Positions 11,900 through 25,060 of a stretch of DNA of 64,000 bases are shown here, one piece after another (position 1 is the stretch's first letter; every line of letters starts with the position of its first letter). The notes under the pieces were generated by a model. It was not told the origin of the DNA and searched no databases. It saw nothing but the letters and a program-made list of their open reading frames with translations. The stretch is from Eonycteris spelaea (lineage: Eukaryota; Chordata; Mammalia; Chiroptera; Pteropodidae): the NCBI GenBank assembly GCA_003508835.1, contig PUFA01000105.1, positions 4,898,001 to 4,962,000 of the forward strand. Direction: 5' to 3'. The position numbers were made by a program, and so were the translations under genes.

Positions 11900-12600
11900 G
11901 ACTTAAAGAACGACATGTGGGTGATTCCCAGATTGGGTGGCAGAATGCTGTGCCACCCAAAAATGCCAATAGGCAGACATACACAGAGAGAAGGAGAGGA
12001 GAAGGAGCTGGGAGGGAAGGGGAGGAGGAGAAGGGAGAGAGACGGGGGAGGGAGAGAAGAGAAAAACAAAAGGAAAAGAATATTCTGTTTGCTCTGGTTA
12101 GAGAACAGGAAATTGAATCCTAGCTGGAACTTAGGAAAGAGGCGCACAGTCAGTGAGATTAGCAGGTCCAACTATCTGCAGCAGGCTTAACAGCAGAGCT
12201 TGGGGACAGAACCATCCCCCTTTCCAGTTCTAATACTTCTGGCTGCAGTGACTCCGTTTTTCCGTGGAAGCAGTAACAGCAGGACCCAGGTAGGCCAATC
12301 CACACCCCTGCAAGAGGGAGCAGAAGGCAAGCTTCTCTGCCTGCACACGCAGCACCACTAGGTCTTACACCTGCTGCCCTTCCACTCAGGCTAAAGGCAA
12401 CACAGAGAGTCACTCAGACACACAACACTCAGCGGCAGAACAATATCAAGGCTAGATAGAGACGAACCTCTACTCAGTGGCAGAAATCAAACCAGGATAC
12501 GTCTCTAGGTCCTTCAAACAGTGACAGAGATGAATCAGGTCTGATGTCTTCTGACTTCCCACCATACTGTGGAGGAAGAATTTGGAAACCTCCTGAACTA
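11900..12600. repeat. GC-richer block with GA-rich tract and degenerate tandem units; LTR-like, unidentified
   Basis: This block is clearly richer in G and C than its AT-rich surroundings. It contains a purine-only stretch (about 11987-12080, GGGA/GGAG words) and, near its right end, three related units of about 45 bases starting around 12426, 12471 and 12517 with a shared core CAGTGGCAGA (variants CAGCGGCAGA and CAGTGACAGA). The abrupt composition change and unit structure suggest an LTR or other inserted element, but I cannot name the family and see no terminal repeats. The open frames on both strands here are by-products of the base composition. Confidence 0.4.
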
Positions 12601-14668
12601 TTAAAGGTTACTTGGCTAGATAATTTTTATATACTAGCAGGGGCATTTTATTGCAGATATTTTTAATATAAAGCAGTTTAACTTTTGCATGGTATCATTT
12701 TAATTGAAACCCATGTGTATTGAAAACTTGTCCTTATTTCAAATGGCTCCACAATAGCTGGACCACTGTAGCTGACATGTAGTAGCTGATCATTAAATTC
12801 TCATTGAACTGAATTATCCATCTAAAGCTGGATGAAACTTTAGAAGTTATTTGTTTTATCTTAATTCTTCATTTTTTTTCTCAGAACTGTTACATATATA
12901 ATAATGAAATAAGGGTTATTTACCCAAAGTCACATAAAATTTTTCACTTATTTCTTCCAGGTTTCCCTCCATCCAAATTCCGCAGACCTGAATAATTTGA
13001 TTGTCTCATATCTGAACAACTACATCTAATATAATCTGTATTCTTCAATTCTGTAACAGGTGGAATATAATCTTTTAATATACATGCTATATTTCTTGTG
13101 TTTCCTTTCTAAAGTATATGTCTTAAAACCCAAGAGCACTATTAAAACAGGAGTTTGTGTAAAAGATGGATCAGGCATCTTAAAGTCGAACCTTTAAAAA
13201 GATGAATTTCAATTTTCTTAAAACATGTCTATGCTTTGACGACAATAATTAAAATAATCCCCTTTTTATATTTTTGATGTCTAGCTTTCCAAGTAAATCT
13301 AAACAATGATATGTTAATTTTTTTTTTTCTTCACTGGAAACATTACCAAGACAAGGTGAGACAGCGATATAGTGAAGTGTCATGAAGGCAAAAAGCTCTA
13401 AGTGCTGAACGCGGTTCTTGTCACTTAATAGTTAAACCATAAAAAACTGAATACGTTGAAACAAAGTCAAAAATAGCAATTTCACATTAATCTACATATG
13501 CATAACTTTTTTGAACTCCATGTCTAATTTTTGTTATAAAAAGTAAAGCTAAGACAATATCAGCGTGATATTTGGAATACCTAAAGGACTAAATAAATAA
13601 GAGCTATTTTATTAATTCTGGTATATCTCTATCCTTATTTTATTATGTTTTACAAACTGCCATTTAATCTCTCTAGGATTAATTTAAATGCAAATGTTGC
13701 ACTCAGATCTTAGCAGTTGCATATTGGAAAAAAAAAGGTTATGGCTTTGAAATAATGATAAATACTCTATTAACTTTAATTGTTATTTTCTAGGAAGCAT
13801 GCAAGAAAGTGTGACAAGAACATCACCATAGCAAAGGTCTATTAGCCAACTAGACCAATAAAAATTATACTTCTTGTCAAAATTGGAAGGCCCAGTAATT
13901 ACTAACAAGCCTAATAAAGAATTACAGTATCAGTTTAAAAGTTTATTTTTTTTTCTTTAATTCCAGAAGTCACATGAAGGAAATAGAAATACCGCGTGTC
14001 TAATCTCTCTGCCTGCTTTATGCATAACATCTCCAGTCAAGAATAGGGTTAACTCTCCAGTCAAGAAATCAATTATTAGGCAGTGCAAACATTTTAATTT
14101 AGAAGAAATGTGTTTCTAAAAGTGAGTAGTATTGTTGTAAAATTGATCCTTTCTTTCTCGATAGTTCTACAGACATAAATTCACCCTCTCTCTACCAGTA
14201 GCAAGATTTCTACTTAGGTAGGAGGGTTTCAAAGTACATGACACATGTACTACGTGTGTTCACTTTAGATTTAACTACTTTAATTTCAATAACTAATTAG
14301 GGTGGGGGGGGACAACTAGAAACAAAGAACAGACAAATGTAAAACCTTAACAATATTGTCTGGTAGATAAAACTAAATCTTTAATGTAATAGTCTGCAAT
14401 TTTGAGCCCCTGTATAATGCTAAACAGAAAGGTAAGACCTGAGAAATTAGTTTGCAAATATCATGCCTTTAAAAATATTTTGTGGAAAGTAAAATCAGGG
14501 AGGAATAATTAAGATTAACTTGAAAAGAATCTGCTAATATTATTCCAATTCCACATAATAAAGATAATTTACTGCTGCGGCCTGTTTTTAGGACAGTCTT
14601 TATTAAGAGCAGTCCCTTGATTGAGCCTGCTGAAGCCCAGAACAACAGTGACTTTAACTTTAAAGGCC
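12601..14668. other. AT-rich DNA, no feature recognised
   Basis: Nothing recognised beyond short homopolymer runs (T run near 13320, G run near 14305) and a short inverted repeat AGTACATG/CATGTACT near 14233-14251. Confidence 0.55.
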
Positions 14669-14692
14669 ATATTATTATTATTATTATTATTT
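14669..14692 (+). repeat. (ATT)n microsatellite
   Basis: Seven or eight uninterrupted ATT units between a unique-looking segment and a T-rich stretch. Confidence 0.9.
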
Positions 14693-15057
14693 TTTCTTTT
14701 TGCACAACCTCCCCTCTGGAGAAACTCCCACACTTAATCAGCTGAAGTATTGTTCTTTCTCCCTAATCTTCCAACTTTTTCCCTTTCTTGTTTCAGATTT
14801 TGTCTTATCAGTATTGAAGTCTTATCAGTGTTTTAGGTCTTTCATGATATAATTAATGGTAAATAGTTCGAGATGACACTTGAAAGGGTAAGGTGTTATT
14901 TCTATGTTATCTGAATTTCTATTATACAACAGTGACTCACGCTGTATAAATCTCTATCGAAGGATACCTAATTATCGAATATCCTCAATAACGCAGTACT
15001 GGGATAAGATTATTTGATACCCAAAACATACATGACATTGATACTATAAATGTCTAA

Positions 15058-15125
15058 CATCTACTGAGAGCTTACTATGTGCTAGACTTTACACAGTATT
15101 CAGCTATAAAGGGGCCCTTTCAAGC
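15058..15125 (-). repeat. Possible MIR/L2 fragment
   Basis: The words GAGAGCTTACTATGTGCTAGACTTT resemble the reverse complement of the shared MIR/L2 3' end (the part usually reading cactta-ctatgtgccaggc). It is short and diverged, so the call is weak. The rest of 14693-16290 shows nothing recognisable. Confidence 0.4.
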
Positions 15126-16290
15126 TACAGTTTCTGTGGAAGAAACTAAGAAATGCAAATAATGTGATTTGTCATATAGTCAAAGAGTGTTCGATTTCGG
15201 TTGGTTTCGAGCAGTCTACCTCAGTGCTAGCCTCTGAATCTTCACCCATCATCCTTCATATCCTCACGTGGTATGTGTATCTCTCTATTATACTGACCAC
15301 GGCTAGAGCATCAGCGTACCCCACACGTTCAATCTGTTCTTTGACAAAGAGTAGTGATCATAATAATATGAGTTCCTAGGTATTTGCTTTTGAAATTCAG
15401 ATATCTGTGCATGTACACAATGATAGGAGATAACTTAAGGAATAATTTTAACATTGTCACATAGTACATAAAATATTTTGTCTAACTTATTTTTTTCAAA
15501 TATAACATAGGGGGGGAACCTCTGAAATTTAAGAGAGTAAAATATGACAATATCCTTTTAGTTTTACAGAAATTAACTTGCAAAATATTTTCCTTCAAAA
15601 ACATTGACTGTTTTAAGAGTCATTTTAAAAAATGTTAAATTGTCAATTTTAAAAGGTTAAATTTAGCCTTTCGACACTCTGAGAGTGAAGTAATCTTTAT
15701 CACACTTTCCATTGTTCTCTTTACTGGGACTGCTAGATGTCCAATGTAGGGCAGAGAGACATCACCCTCAATATAAACCATCAAAACCTCTTGCTCTGTC
15801 TATGGCTTTGTCTATTGAGGAATAAAGATCCCCTGCCAATCCATTTTTATCTCAGTACAAAGTTTTAAGAATGTCCTTTTCAACACAACAAATTATTACA
15901 ACACTGTATGTGTTCTCAAAATTACTGTCTTCAGCGTTAACAAACATGACTACAAGTTTATACATCTTTGGGTTCTTTGAAGGTTGGCAGGAATTCACTG
16001 TTTCTCGTAAGGGAAGGAGTTTATTTTGGCACATGTCCAAGCAAACAAAACATATTCTGCTTGCTATTTCAGTAATACCACATAATAAAATCAGCTTTCA
16101 TGCCATAATATTAAAAATAAACTCTATGGTATAATTAACTGTATTTATTGTAATCGATACTGTATTTTTTTGTAATTTTTTTGTTTGGTATATATAAAGC
16201 ACTTTTAAAAGACTCTCTCAAAATAGAAATGGAAGGAAAAACATGAGAAAATATTTTCTTTCCTTCTTCCCTTTTCTATTTGTTTTACTT

Positions 16291-16660
16291 ATATTTTGTT
16301 ACACTTGGACTCAGGAAGGAAAAAGGTCAGCATTTCCCTTGACCTGGTGTTAGTGTTATTGATTAAAAAAAAGAAAAGAAAGAAAAAAGAAATACATTAT
16401 TTTTCTTCACATAGAGGAAACACTATTATAATTATATTTGACGCAAAAGTAAGGAGAAAAACAGCCATCCTTCTACTCTGGTGCAGTAATCGAAACAGCT
16501 TTTTGTGATTGCGAAGGGACACACAACCTGGCAGCAAAGCGGGAAGTGACAGCTGAGCAGGTGCGAGATGCTGAGCTGATGACCGTGATGCACTCGCCAG
16601 GACCAGGGGGCCTCCATCTTGTCAGGGGACAGCATTCTCGCTTCAAGCACCAATAGAAAA
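16291..16660. other. Mixed segment with a GC-richer right half, unidentified
   Basis: From 16500 to 16650 the sequence is GC-richer and includes GGGCCTCCATCTTGTC, a phrase common in LTRs, but no terminal repeats or family-wide match are visible. It could be part of an old LTR or unique sequence. Confidence 0.25.
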
Positions 16661-18394
16661 CTTAACTAAGTTCTTTTGCATGTAAGTCAAGGAGCAAGAT
16701 GTGTTTCATGACTTATTTTATCCTGAAACATATTTGCGTAGTATAGAGTCATTCATTCCAAGGATTTTAATATCTCTTCTCCCATGACAAAACCAGATAT
16801 TCCAGTCAATACTTTAAAAAAGACAACCCAAAATGGCTGTGAACGTGACTTGTTTCCCCTGGGTTGTTCAGCAATGAAGTCCTGTAAAACGGCCATATGC
16901 TTTTCTACAATTTAAATGCCACCAATAATTTGTAAATGTTGGGAAAATATGTATTTGAAATCAGGAAGACAAAAGTAAAATTATTAGGAAATCAAAATAA
17001 TTTGCAGTTTAGAATCTTAGTTTCCTTTCAGACATAAGTTTTCCTTAAATATTTATATTTTTAAATATTAGTTTATGTAAGTAAAGAGGCCTCATCATTG
17101 ACAACAAACTATTTTACTACATGTCTAAATATGTTTCTAAAATATGTGTAATAATGTAGACAATAGCACAGACACTCTAAGTTTGATTTGATTTTTAATT
17201 GAGGGTTAGCCATCACAAAGAAAATGAGCAATGTTGAGTGTTATTACAGTTTAAATTTATAGAATTAATTACAAATTCCTAACTTTTAAGTTATCTTGGC
17301 CATTTCTTGTTTTTTAAAGAGAAGACTAAACCATGACGAGGCTAATTTGTTCTAGGCTTTTTAGCTAAATCAAAAGTGAGATAAGCTATATTAGATGTTA
17401 AGTTGAAGACGATTCATTGATCTGCTCTGTTATATCTTACTACTTTCCCACATGTTACTATCTGAAATAGATGATCTTATTCTCACTTTCCCTGGGGCAA
17501 CTTGAACCTTTTCTGATTATTAGTCCAAATAAGAAAACATCATTTGTTACAAGAGAGAGAGAAAGAATCCACACATCTGAATCTCAGTAAATATGTTTCC
17601 TTAGACTTACTGGTAACTTGATCGAATTTAACCTACCAAATTCAGTCACATATTCCACGCCGATACTTCTCAGTTGGCTTCCCTATTCTCTACAGACCTA
17701 TTTTTTTTTTTTTTCTTGAGGATAATTAGACAAGGCTAATAAAGGCTCCTTAGCAGCAGCCATATCATCTCAGCAGGAAGGAAATGTCATGACCTCCATG
17801 CATATTGATGAGTGAAAATCTTTTCTGATCAAGATTTGTGTTTGTGTGTGGAATGTGTAATACAATCAGCTGAGTTTCTGAGCGATATTAAATTTGAACA
17901 CTCTGCCATAAACACAAGGTGAAAACAGTGCAGCTCCCCTAATACTCTCTTTTGGGCCAGAAAGGACAGAAAAGTTCATTTTATTCTTTCTCATTATCCA
18001 CTTTGAGTGTGCTCAGGTGTAAGTCCTTAGTCATACCACACGTCCTGTCACTTGCATTTGTCTCTAGACATTACAGTTCCCGTGCAAGAAAGAATAGCCA
18101 TTGCTGGTTCAAATTTCCCATATCAGCTGGCAATAATGCGGCCTTTCTCAGTAACTCTGGCCCAAGATGATATACTGTAAACTCTCAGGTATATCATATT
18201 CAATTTAAACTGTTCTTAAACTTACTGTTAAGAGAGAAAAGAAGATTTATAAGACAACGTCAGCATAGGAGAGCCTACAGGCGCAAATGTTACAAACCTG
18301 TGTGGCTCTCCGAAAGCCAAAAGTCGCTGGCATCGACTTAATACCATTTTAATAATCACGAAATAATCATAACAAAAACAACAACAACAACAAT
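16661..18394. other. AT-rich DNA, no feature recognised
   Basis: No gene, RNA or repeat was identified, apart from a run of about 14 T near 17700 and a short CAA repeat at 18380-18394. Confidence 0.55.
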
Positions 18395-18580
18395 AATTAC
18401 CATCATTTAACAGGGCTTATTGTGTTCCAAGGATTGTTTTAAGTAACCTCTTTATACATTATGTTTTCAACTCACAAATATAGTATTCCTTTTGCACTGA
18501 TTAATAAAAAAGAAAACTAATGTCAGTGAGATGAAACCATTTGCCAAATTGGTTAGTCATTCGTAGAAGTACAGATCAAA
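18395..18580 (-). repeat. MIR SINE, antisense
   Basis: Read on the minus strand this follows the MIR 3' half and core. On the plus strand it runs from a GGGCTTATTGTGTTCCAAGGATTGTTTTAAG block (18412-18442), through an ACTCA block, to GTCAGTGAGATGAAACCATTTGCCAAATTGG (18522-18552), which corresponds to the reverse complement of the MIR region usually reading gggcaagttacttaacctctctg. Diverged, as expected of a tRNA-derived SINE active before the placental radiation. Confidence 0.55.
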
Positions 18581-18959
18581 TACACATCTGACAGTGTTAA
18601 AATACCATTTAAGTAACACACATGCAATGTTAAATGAAAATGTATACTCCTCGGTTAGTTAATATACGTCATAAATTGGTAGAAATACTATGCACAACAA
18701 TTTGGAAATATCCACCACAATACAAAATGAACTAAATATTTTACGTATTGTGCATACTTGCAATACTTAAGCACCGTATGTTAAAAATATCCGGTGAAGC
18801 ATTTTCTACAGAAAACAAATAAACCAACAAAAAAAACCCAACCATGATGTACTACGATGGAGTGATTTAAAAGAATTGTAGTGATATGTCTTTGCTGACA
18901 TGAAAAGATCTTCAAGGCACATTTAATTTTTTTTTTTTCCTAAAGATTGAAGTAAAAGT

Positions 18960-20395
18960 ACAATGATCTCTGAAAGACAGGAATTTAAGAAGGTGAGCCC
19001 TACATTGATTTGAGTCAACTTACTGGACAGAGTTTTCACGCCCTGGTGCAGGAAAGCTGAACCTTGAGTTGAAGAGAGGGAGATGGGGGTGCGAGGATGC
19101 CAAGGTGGTCAGAATTCACAGGGCTGAGCACCACCGAGAAAGAGCAACCCAGAGGAAGAACACTGGAAGTCTGCAGAGGGGCCCGATCAAGTCAGCTATG
19201 CCGAGAAAACGAGCTTGGGCACCTGCAAGGATAACCTGGTATGAGGAAACGGGCTAAGACTGGGGGAAAAGAAAAAGCTATCTAAAAAGATCCAAGTAAT
19301 ACCCAGAGTTCAAAAAAACAGTTGAGTGGCACAGCTCACGAACCATGGGATGTTTGATAGAGTATGGAGAAGTGTTTTATCACAGTAGTGAAGGAAATTC
19401 GCCCCAAAGCACTGATCTTGTCTCAACTAACAAACTTAAAAGACCAAGAAGGATCAAACTCTTTGTAAATAATTTAACAAAATGCTAGATTGAAACTTGG
19501 AGATATTTATAGGAACGCAGATATCCAGCATAGAGTAAAATTCAAAATGGTTAGCTTTCAGTCATAAATTATCAGGCATTCAAAGAAACAAGAAAATAAA
19601 ACCTATAATAAGGAGAAAAACAACAGAAACAAATCTAGAAACGATAGGATAATCTAATTAGTAGACAAGGACATTAAAAGTTATTTAACTGTATTCCATA
19701 TGTTCAGAACATGGAAGAAACGTAAAACGTACAAAGTACAGATATGGATGATACTTTTCAGGACCCGAGTTGTAGTATTAGAAATGAAAACTACAATATC
19801 TCAGATAAAAATTTTAATGGGCGGGACTGATATCAGATTAGATATTGCAGAGAAAAAAAAATAAACTTAAAAGACATAGCAGGGGAACCAATCAATGAAA
19901 ATGAACAGAGCATTATAAGTTGCAGGACAAATTCAAGTGGCCTCAGTTTTGTGTACTTGCGATACTAAGCAAACCATGTGTTAGGTGCCAATAAAAGAGA
20001 AAACGAAAAGGGGGAAGGAAAAATACCTGAAGAAATAATGGGAAAGAAATGTCTAAATTTGATGAAAACTATAATCCCACAGATTTAAAAAGCTAAGCAT
20101 TTAAATACCTGATAACAAAATCTTAAAATGAAAGAAGGCAGACATAAAAGGGCACATACTGAAGTATTTCATTTATATAAACTTTAAGAAAATGGATAGG
20201 GATGAAGGCTGAAGGCAGAGATGACAAAAGGGTGCGAAGATACTTGTGGGATTAAGACATAAATTCATTATCTTGATTGCAGTTATGATTTTTGTGGGTG
20301 TACATCTATCAAAACATCAAATCGTACACTTTAAATATGTGCAGCTAATATTTAAATATATGTTAATAAAGTTTTTTAAAAAATCAGTTCAGATT
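18960..20395 (+). mobile_element. HAL1-like retrotransposon (L1 ORF1-related half-LINE)
   Basis: The order of blocks suggests a nearly complete HAL1, an L1 relative carrying ORF1 but no reverse transcriptase gene. A GC-richer 5' leader with GGAAAGCTGAACCTTGAG lies at about 19051-19250. An ORF1-like region follows with ACATTAAAAGTTATTTAACTG (19671), GAAATGAAAACTACAATATCTCAGAT (19780), GAACAGAGCATTATAAG and TTCAAGTGGCC (19904-19942), then CCTGAAGAAATAATGG and AAATTTGATGAAAACTATAATCCCAC (20027-20083). The 3' end has GGGTGTACATCTATCAAAACATCAAATCGTACACTT (20297-20332) and an A-rich terminus near 20385. All frames are broken by stops and shifts, so no product is expected. HAL1 relied on L1 machinery for movement. 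Confidence 0.65.
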
Positions 20396-20471
20396 ATTTG
20401 GCAGAAAGGTAAAAAAGGCTTATTTTGTGCTTGTGTGCTTAGTATATTTCTGCTGTTTTATAGCTTTCTCT

Positions 20472-20612
20472 ATGTGCATATATATATAAAATATATAGAT
20501 GTATATATAGATATAAATACATAACATATAAATTAGACATATAGATACAGATGATAGATAGATAGATGAAGATAAATAGAGATAGAGATAGAGATAGATA
20601 TATATCACCTCT
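20472..20612. repeat. TA/GATA compound microsatellite
   Basis: TA-rich units pass into GATA and GATAGA repeats (about 20552-20605). The many Tyr-Leu-Ser type open frames on the minus strand come from this repeat and are not genes. Confidence 0.9.
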
Positions 20613-22530
20613 ATCTTGCAAAGATATCATTATCTACGGCAAAGTCCCCTGTGGTTTGTAAATATCCAATACAGCATAACTGTATTCCATATATTTTGTA
20701 GCTAGAGCCATTCACACTGTCTATTACATATTTCACATTTAGATCTTGTTATAGAGTAAAAGTTTGAGTGGCCTGTATTAAAAAGGCAAAAATTATCTAT
20801 AATTTTTGATGATCCGGGGAAATAATCTTATATTTCTTTGAATTTGTTACTGCAGAACAGGAAGTAATTTCTGTTTCAAGTATTCCTTTGTTTGTTTGGT
20901 TACGCAGCATTTCTTCTCATGGTATTATGCCATGTTATAACATTTATTCTATCAAATAATTTCTGAAGAATAATCTTGAGATAGTTTTGAATCTCTACAT
21001 GCATGAATGTACTAATATCCTAGTCTGCTGACACGTATTCTTTACTACTTACTACAATGAATCCATTAATCATAACTGGTCACTACAAATAAATGTACTA
21101 ATACAATATTATGTGTTATTTTCCATATTTACTAGAAATAGTGAAGTAGTTATTCTCTCAACTATGACTAAAAACTTATCGAATTATAGCAGTGTTCCAG
21201 TTGTATTGTTATTTTTTGTTGAATAAGATGAATAAGATTGCAAGTCACATAATATTAATTAATATTAGCCGCTGCACAATACATCATTAGTATGGTGATG
21301 GGAAGAAATCTAAATGAAATAATTTATTCTGTTCCATTGGACAATGATATGGTTTCGCGAAGAATCAATGGATAGTAAAATGTTGAAAATCAGCTGTGTA
21401 ATGAACTGTAGTGAAGCAAATTTTCATTATAAGTAGATGAAATCATACTACATGATAGTGAAGATTGACTGCTTGCATCTGTAATCTTCCTAAGGAAAAG
21501 TTGTGGAGAAAAAGATAATTAATATTTATTATAAGGACTCAATAGAGTTTTTCAATGATTGAAATCTTTAAATGTTATTGATTGGAAATACATTTATTTT
21601 TCTAGTCGCTGTGCATTAGAAGAAATATCAGTTACGATAATTAGCACCATGTGTGTTGGTCATCATTAAAAGAAGTGAGGTGTTTTTAACAAGTTATATT
21701 CATCATCAACAACATTTAGGCACTAAGAATTATAGAAAAAATAAAAAACAAATCAAAGAGAATTATCAATCTCGCTATTAAAAATAATTTATCAAATAAT
21801 AAATTTTTTCTTAGGCTGTGAAGCAAGATTAAAAGAAATATTAGCATTTTAACCTACAATTATAGTAATGTATATCTCAAAAATAATATTTTTTAATATT
21901 TATCTTGGAAAATTTAGAAAATTTTTATTCATTGAAGAAAACATTGGAAATAAGGTATTGCTCAATTTTATATCATATTTTCGGTATATGTGTAATGTTG
22001 AATGACTATAAAGAAATAAGATGAACCTTTTCAAAGTGGAGATATTTATTATAGAAGTTATGAATTATCTTAATTTTTAAATTTCTCTAGTTCTCCAAGG
22101 CTTGTCAGTTTCCTTCTTTTCAGTTTTTAGAAAAAAATTAAAGTTACTGATTAAAAAACATTGCTGCTTTTGACACTATTATCATATAATTAATAGATTA
22201 AAAGATCTGCCTGAATTTATGTGATCAGATTAGGTGATTAATGTATTTAAAGCACACGCAGGACCTGCTAGCCAAAACTCAGGAAGAGTTAGTTCAGCCA
22301 TAATATAGTTTAATCATTGTAAAAATAAAATGTTTTAGATACACTTAAAACTTCTATAGACACTTCTTTTGAAATAAACTACATTTATTTGTATTTCATT
22401 TCTAAATGTATTATTTTTAAATTGATTTTAGTGACTTGCGCAATTACAACAAAAGCATTAAAATCAGCAGCAATTACGGAATAGAGGAAATTTGCATCTC
22501 ATTTTAGAAGACAGATTTAGAATTAGGTTG
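20613..22530. other. AT-rich DNA, no feature recognised
   Basis: No gene or clear repeat family is visible. Confidence 0.55.
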
Positions 22531-22694
22531 TTCCTGGTTCTTTTCTGTGTGAGGGAGAATCTTCTTGGTTCTTTGAGTGGAGATTTGATCTCTGGCTCTT
22601 GAGCGAAACGCTTTCCTGCTCATTTATATTTGAGTAAGAATCTTCCTGACTTTTTTCTGTTGAGTGGGATCTTTCCAGCTCTTCTGTGAGCCCT
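22531..22694 (+). repeat. Degenerate ~28-bp tandem repeat (minisatellite fossil)
   Basis: About six imperfect units lie head to tail, beginning near 22531, 22562, 22591, 22613, 22643 and 22672. A unit typically reads TTCCTGGTTCTTTT, then CTG-TGAG or TTGAGTGG, then GAATC or GATC. Units differ by many substitutions and length changes, so the array is old and probably not variable now. It does not match a microsatellite, and its origin could be a repeat within an LTR. Confidence 0.6.
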
Positions 22695-23830
22695 GTTTTC
22701 CATTGTAATTCTCATTCCAAAGTGCAGTATCCTCCTATTTTCCTGCTGACTGTATGCTTTACCACTATAGCATTGATTTGAGCCAATATCTTCGAAATTG
22801 ACAAAGAATAATTTGCAACGTCATGGCTTCTTTAGAGAACTTGCTGTCTACTCTTAAAGGTCTCCTCCCTAAGTGGTGAGTGTATATCATATTGAGCAAG
22901 CAATCTCAATTTGTTGCATTTGAGAGAAACATACCCTGGGAAAAATGTAAAGATGAAATAGAAATAAGAGTGAACTCTTTTATATAAAACTAAATGTTAT
23001 ATTTCTGTATTTATGCCTGACTCATAGCTAAAATTTTAAAATTAAAGCTACAAGCTCTCTATTTGTATCTGTCTATGTGTTTATGTATGTATATGCATAT
23101 ATATGTAAGCTATATACATGTAGTCTATTCCTACCTCTGGATGATGGTACCTAATTAGATGATAAAAATTCCTTATAATAGCTCTATATTGATTGGCTTA
23201 AAGATAAACACTTATATAAATTAAATATTCCATGTCCAAACATTTTTAAAAGTTATAAATGTCTAATACTTTCATAGATAATCACTGACCAATGGGTTAC
23301 TTTAATATTACTAACTTAATTTAAAAACTATATTTTTCTGAATTATCAGTGATAAGTCTGAGCAATCATATATTTTTCTTCTATTTGAATATGTTCTTCC
23401 TAAACTTATACAGGTTCGCTTATTGAATAAATTAGCATCATATGTACAAAATGTTTAAGATTATAATATTATATATATATTTAACCAAAATAAAATCATT
23501 ACTTTAACAAACTTTATTTCAACATTTAATTGTGTTTTATAATAAGTCGACTTAAATATAATTTCCCAGATACTTTGTTAACACCATAGACTTATGTTAA
23601 ATTGAGATACTAAATTGGATATTCATTAAATATTTACATTATTTCTAAATAAAACATTGAAGCATTAGTGTTTTATTACATAATAGTATAATGACATCAG
23701 TTATTATCAGTTAATATATTACTTTAGTTGTTTTTTAAAAATATTATTTTAATTACAGTTTTACATCTTTACTTTAAATTCAATATATTCTGAAGAGTGG
23801 TTTTCAATTACCAATTATTTATATATTCAG
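22695..23830. other. AT-rich DNA, no feature recognised
   Basis: No gene or repeat recognised; very AT-rich with several short TA runs. Confidence 0.55.
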
Positions 23831-23849
23831 CATTTTAAACATAGTTTAT

Positions 23850-25060
23850 TCTCCTCTGGCTTCTATTACCTCTGGTAAGTCAGCTATTTGTCTAAATTTT
23901 GCATTGAAAAATAATCTCCTTTTTCTTTCTAGCTCATTTATTGTTTCTTTTTAATGATTTCACTATAATGTGTTTGGTTGTAATTTTCTTTGTAATTATC
24001 ATATTTGGGATCATTGAGTATCTTGAAACTATAAAATGATGATATTTAACTCTTTTGAAAAATTATTAGCCATTAACTATTCATGTAATTCTTTTACCTC
24101 ATTCCCTCTTTGACTTCTTGCTAGATTTCCAATTAAATATTTGTTAAACAGTATCTTCTATTTCTATAGATCTCAATTTTTCATCTTTTTCTTTCTCTTT
24201 ATTTCTCATTGTATATCACTTATTTTGATATATGTTCCTGGCAATTAATTTTCTTTCTGGATGTGTTTAATCTGCTAAATCCATTCACTAAATTGTTAAC
24301 ACAATTTCTGTGTTTATCAGTTGCTACAATTTTTCTTGGCTTTTTTTTTTTTTTGATCCAAATCTAAACTGTCACTATTTTTTTTTAAATTTACAATTAT
24401 CTTTTACATATTTCAAGCTTAGCTATAATCTCTTCAACATACTAATCATAGCTTTACTACAGAATATTTCTGATAATTTAAATTCATAGAATTAAGTATA
24501 TGCCAGACATTTTATTTAAAATAAATTATTTTTAGAAATTATTTGAAAACTAGCCTGAAGCTTTATTCCTTCAGAAAAGATTTTTTTTTTTTCTTACGGG
24601 GCGACTATAATCATTGATATCATTGTATCACTGTTTCTGATTCCAAAGCATAAAATTTTCTAGATGACCAGTATAAAACCCAAAGAAAGACCATTTGGAT
24701 GTTGATTTTCCTCTTATTAATATTTTGGCATAGTATATAACCCTTATGATCCCCCTAAATCCTCATGGTAAGTAATCATAATGAACCCTGAATTGTCCAC
24801 TAGCATGTAGGGTTCTTAAACAAGCTGCTCAGACCCTTGGCTGCCCCTACTTATAATCCCAGGGCAAAAGCAGACCCCAATTCTGAAGTTTCTTGGCTGT
24901 GTGATTTTTACCTCACTTTCAGCTTTTTCATTTTATGAATGTGAATTTTTAATTTTAAGCAGATTTCCCAGTTTACTTTAGCTGTTAGACTGACCCAAAA
25001 TACCTGTCCCATAATTAATGGAAGTCGAGATCTTTTGTTGTTGTTGTTGCTACCATTACT
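23850..25060 (-). mobile_element. HAL1/L1M 5' region, antisense
   Basis: On the plus strand this reads as the reverse complement of an old L1 or HAL1 ORF1 and leader: a CTGGCTTCTATTACCTCTGG-like block near 23855, ATTTGGGATCATTGAGTATCTTGAAAC near 24004, TCTTCTATTTC near 24152, the TTCTGATAATTTAAATTCATAG block near 24466, GGGGCGACTATAATCATTG near 24598, and CAGACCCTTGGCTGCCCC near 24830. The element is highly diverged and untranslatable. Assignment rests on the order of blocks, and subfamily cannot be told by eye. Confidence 0.5.

Noticed and set aside
11896..12190. Opposing long frames through the GA-rich block
   Set aside because: Both follow from a purine-rich tract free of stop codons; peptides are low complexity with no domain.
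20420..20630. Two minus-strand frames rich in Tyr, Leu and Ser
   Set aside because: They are translations of the TA/GATA microsatellite.
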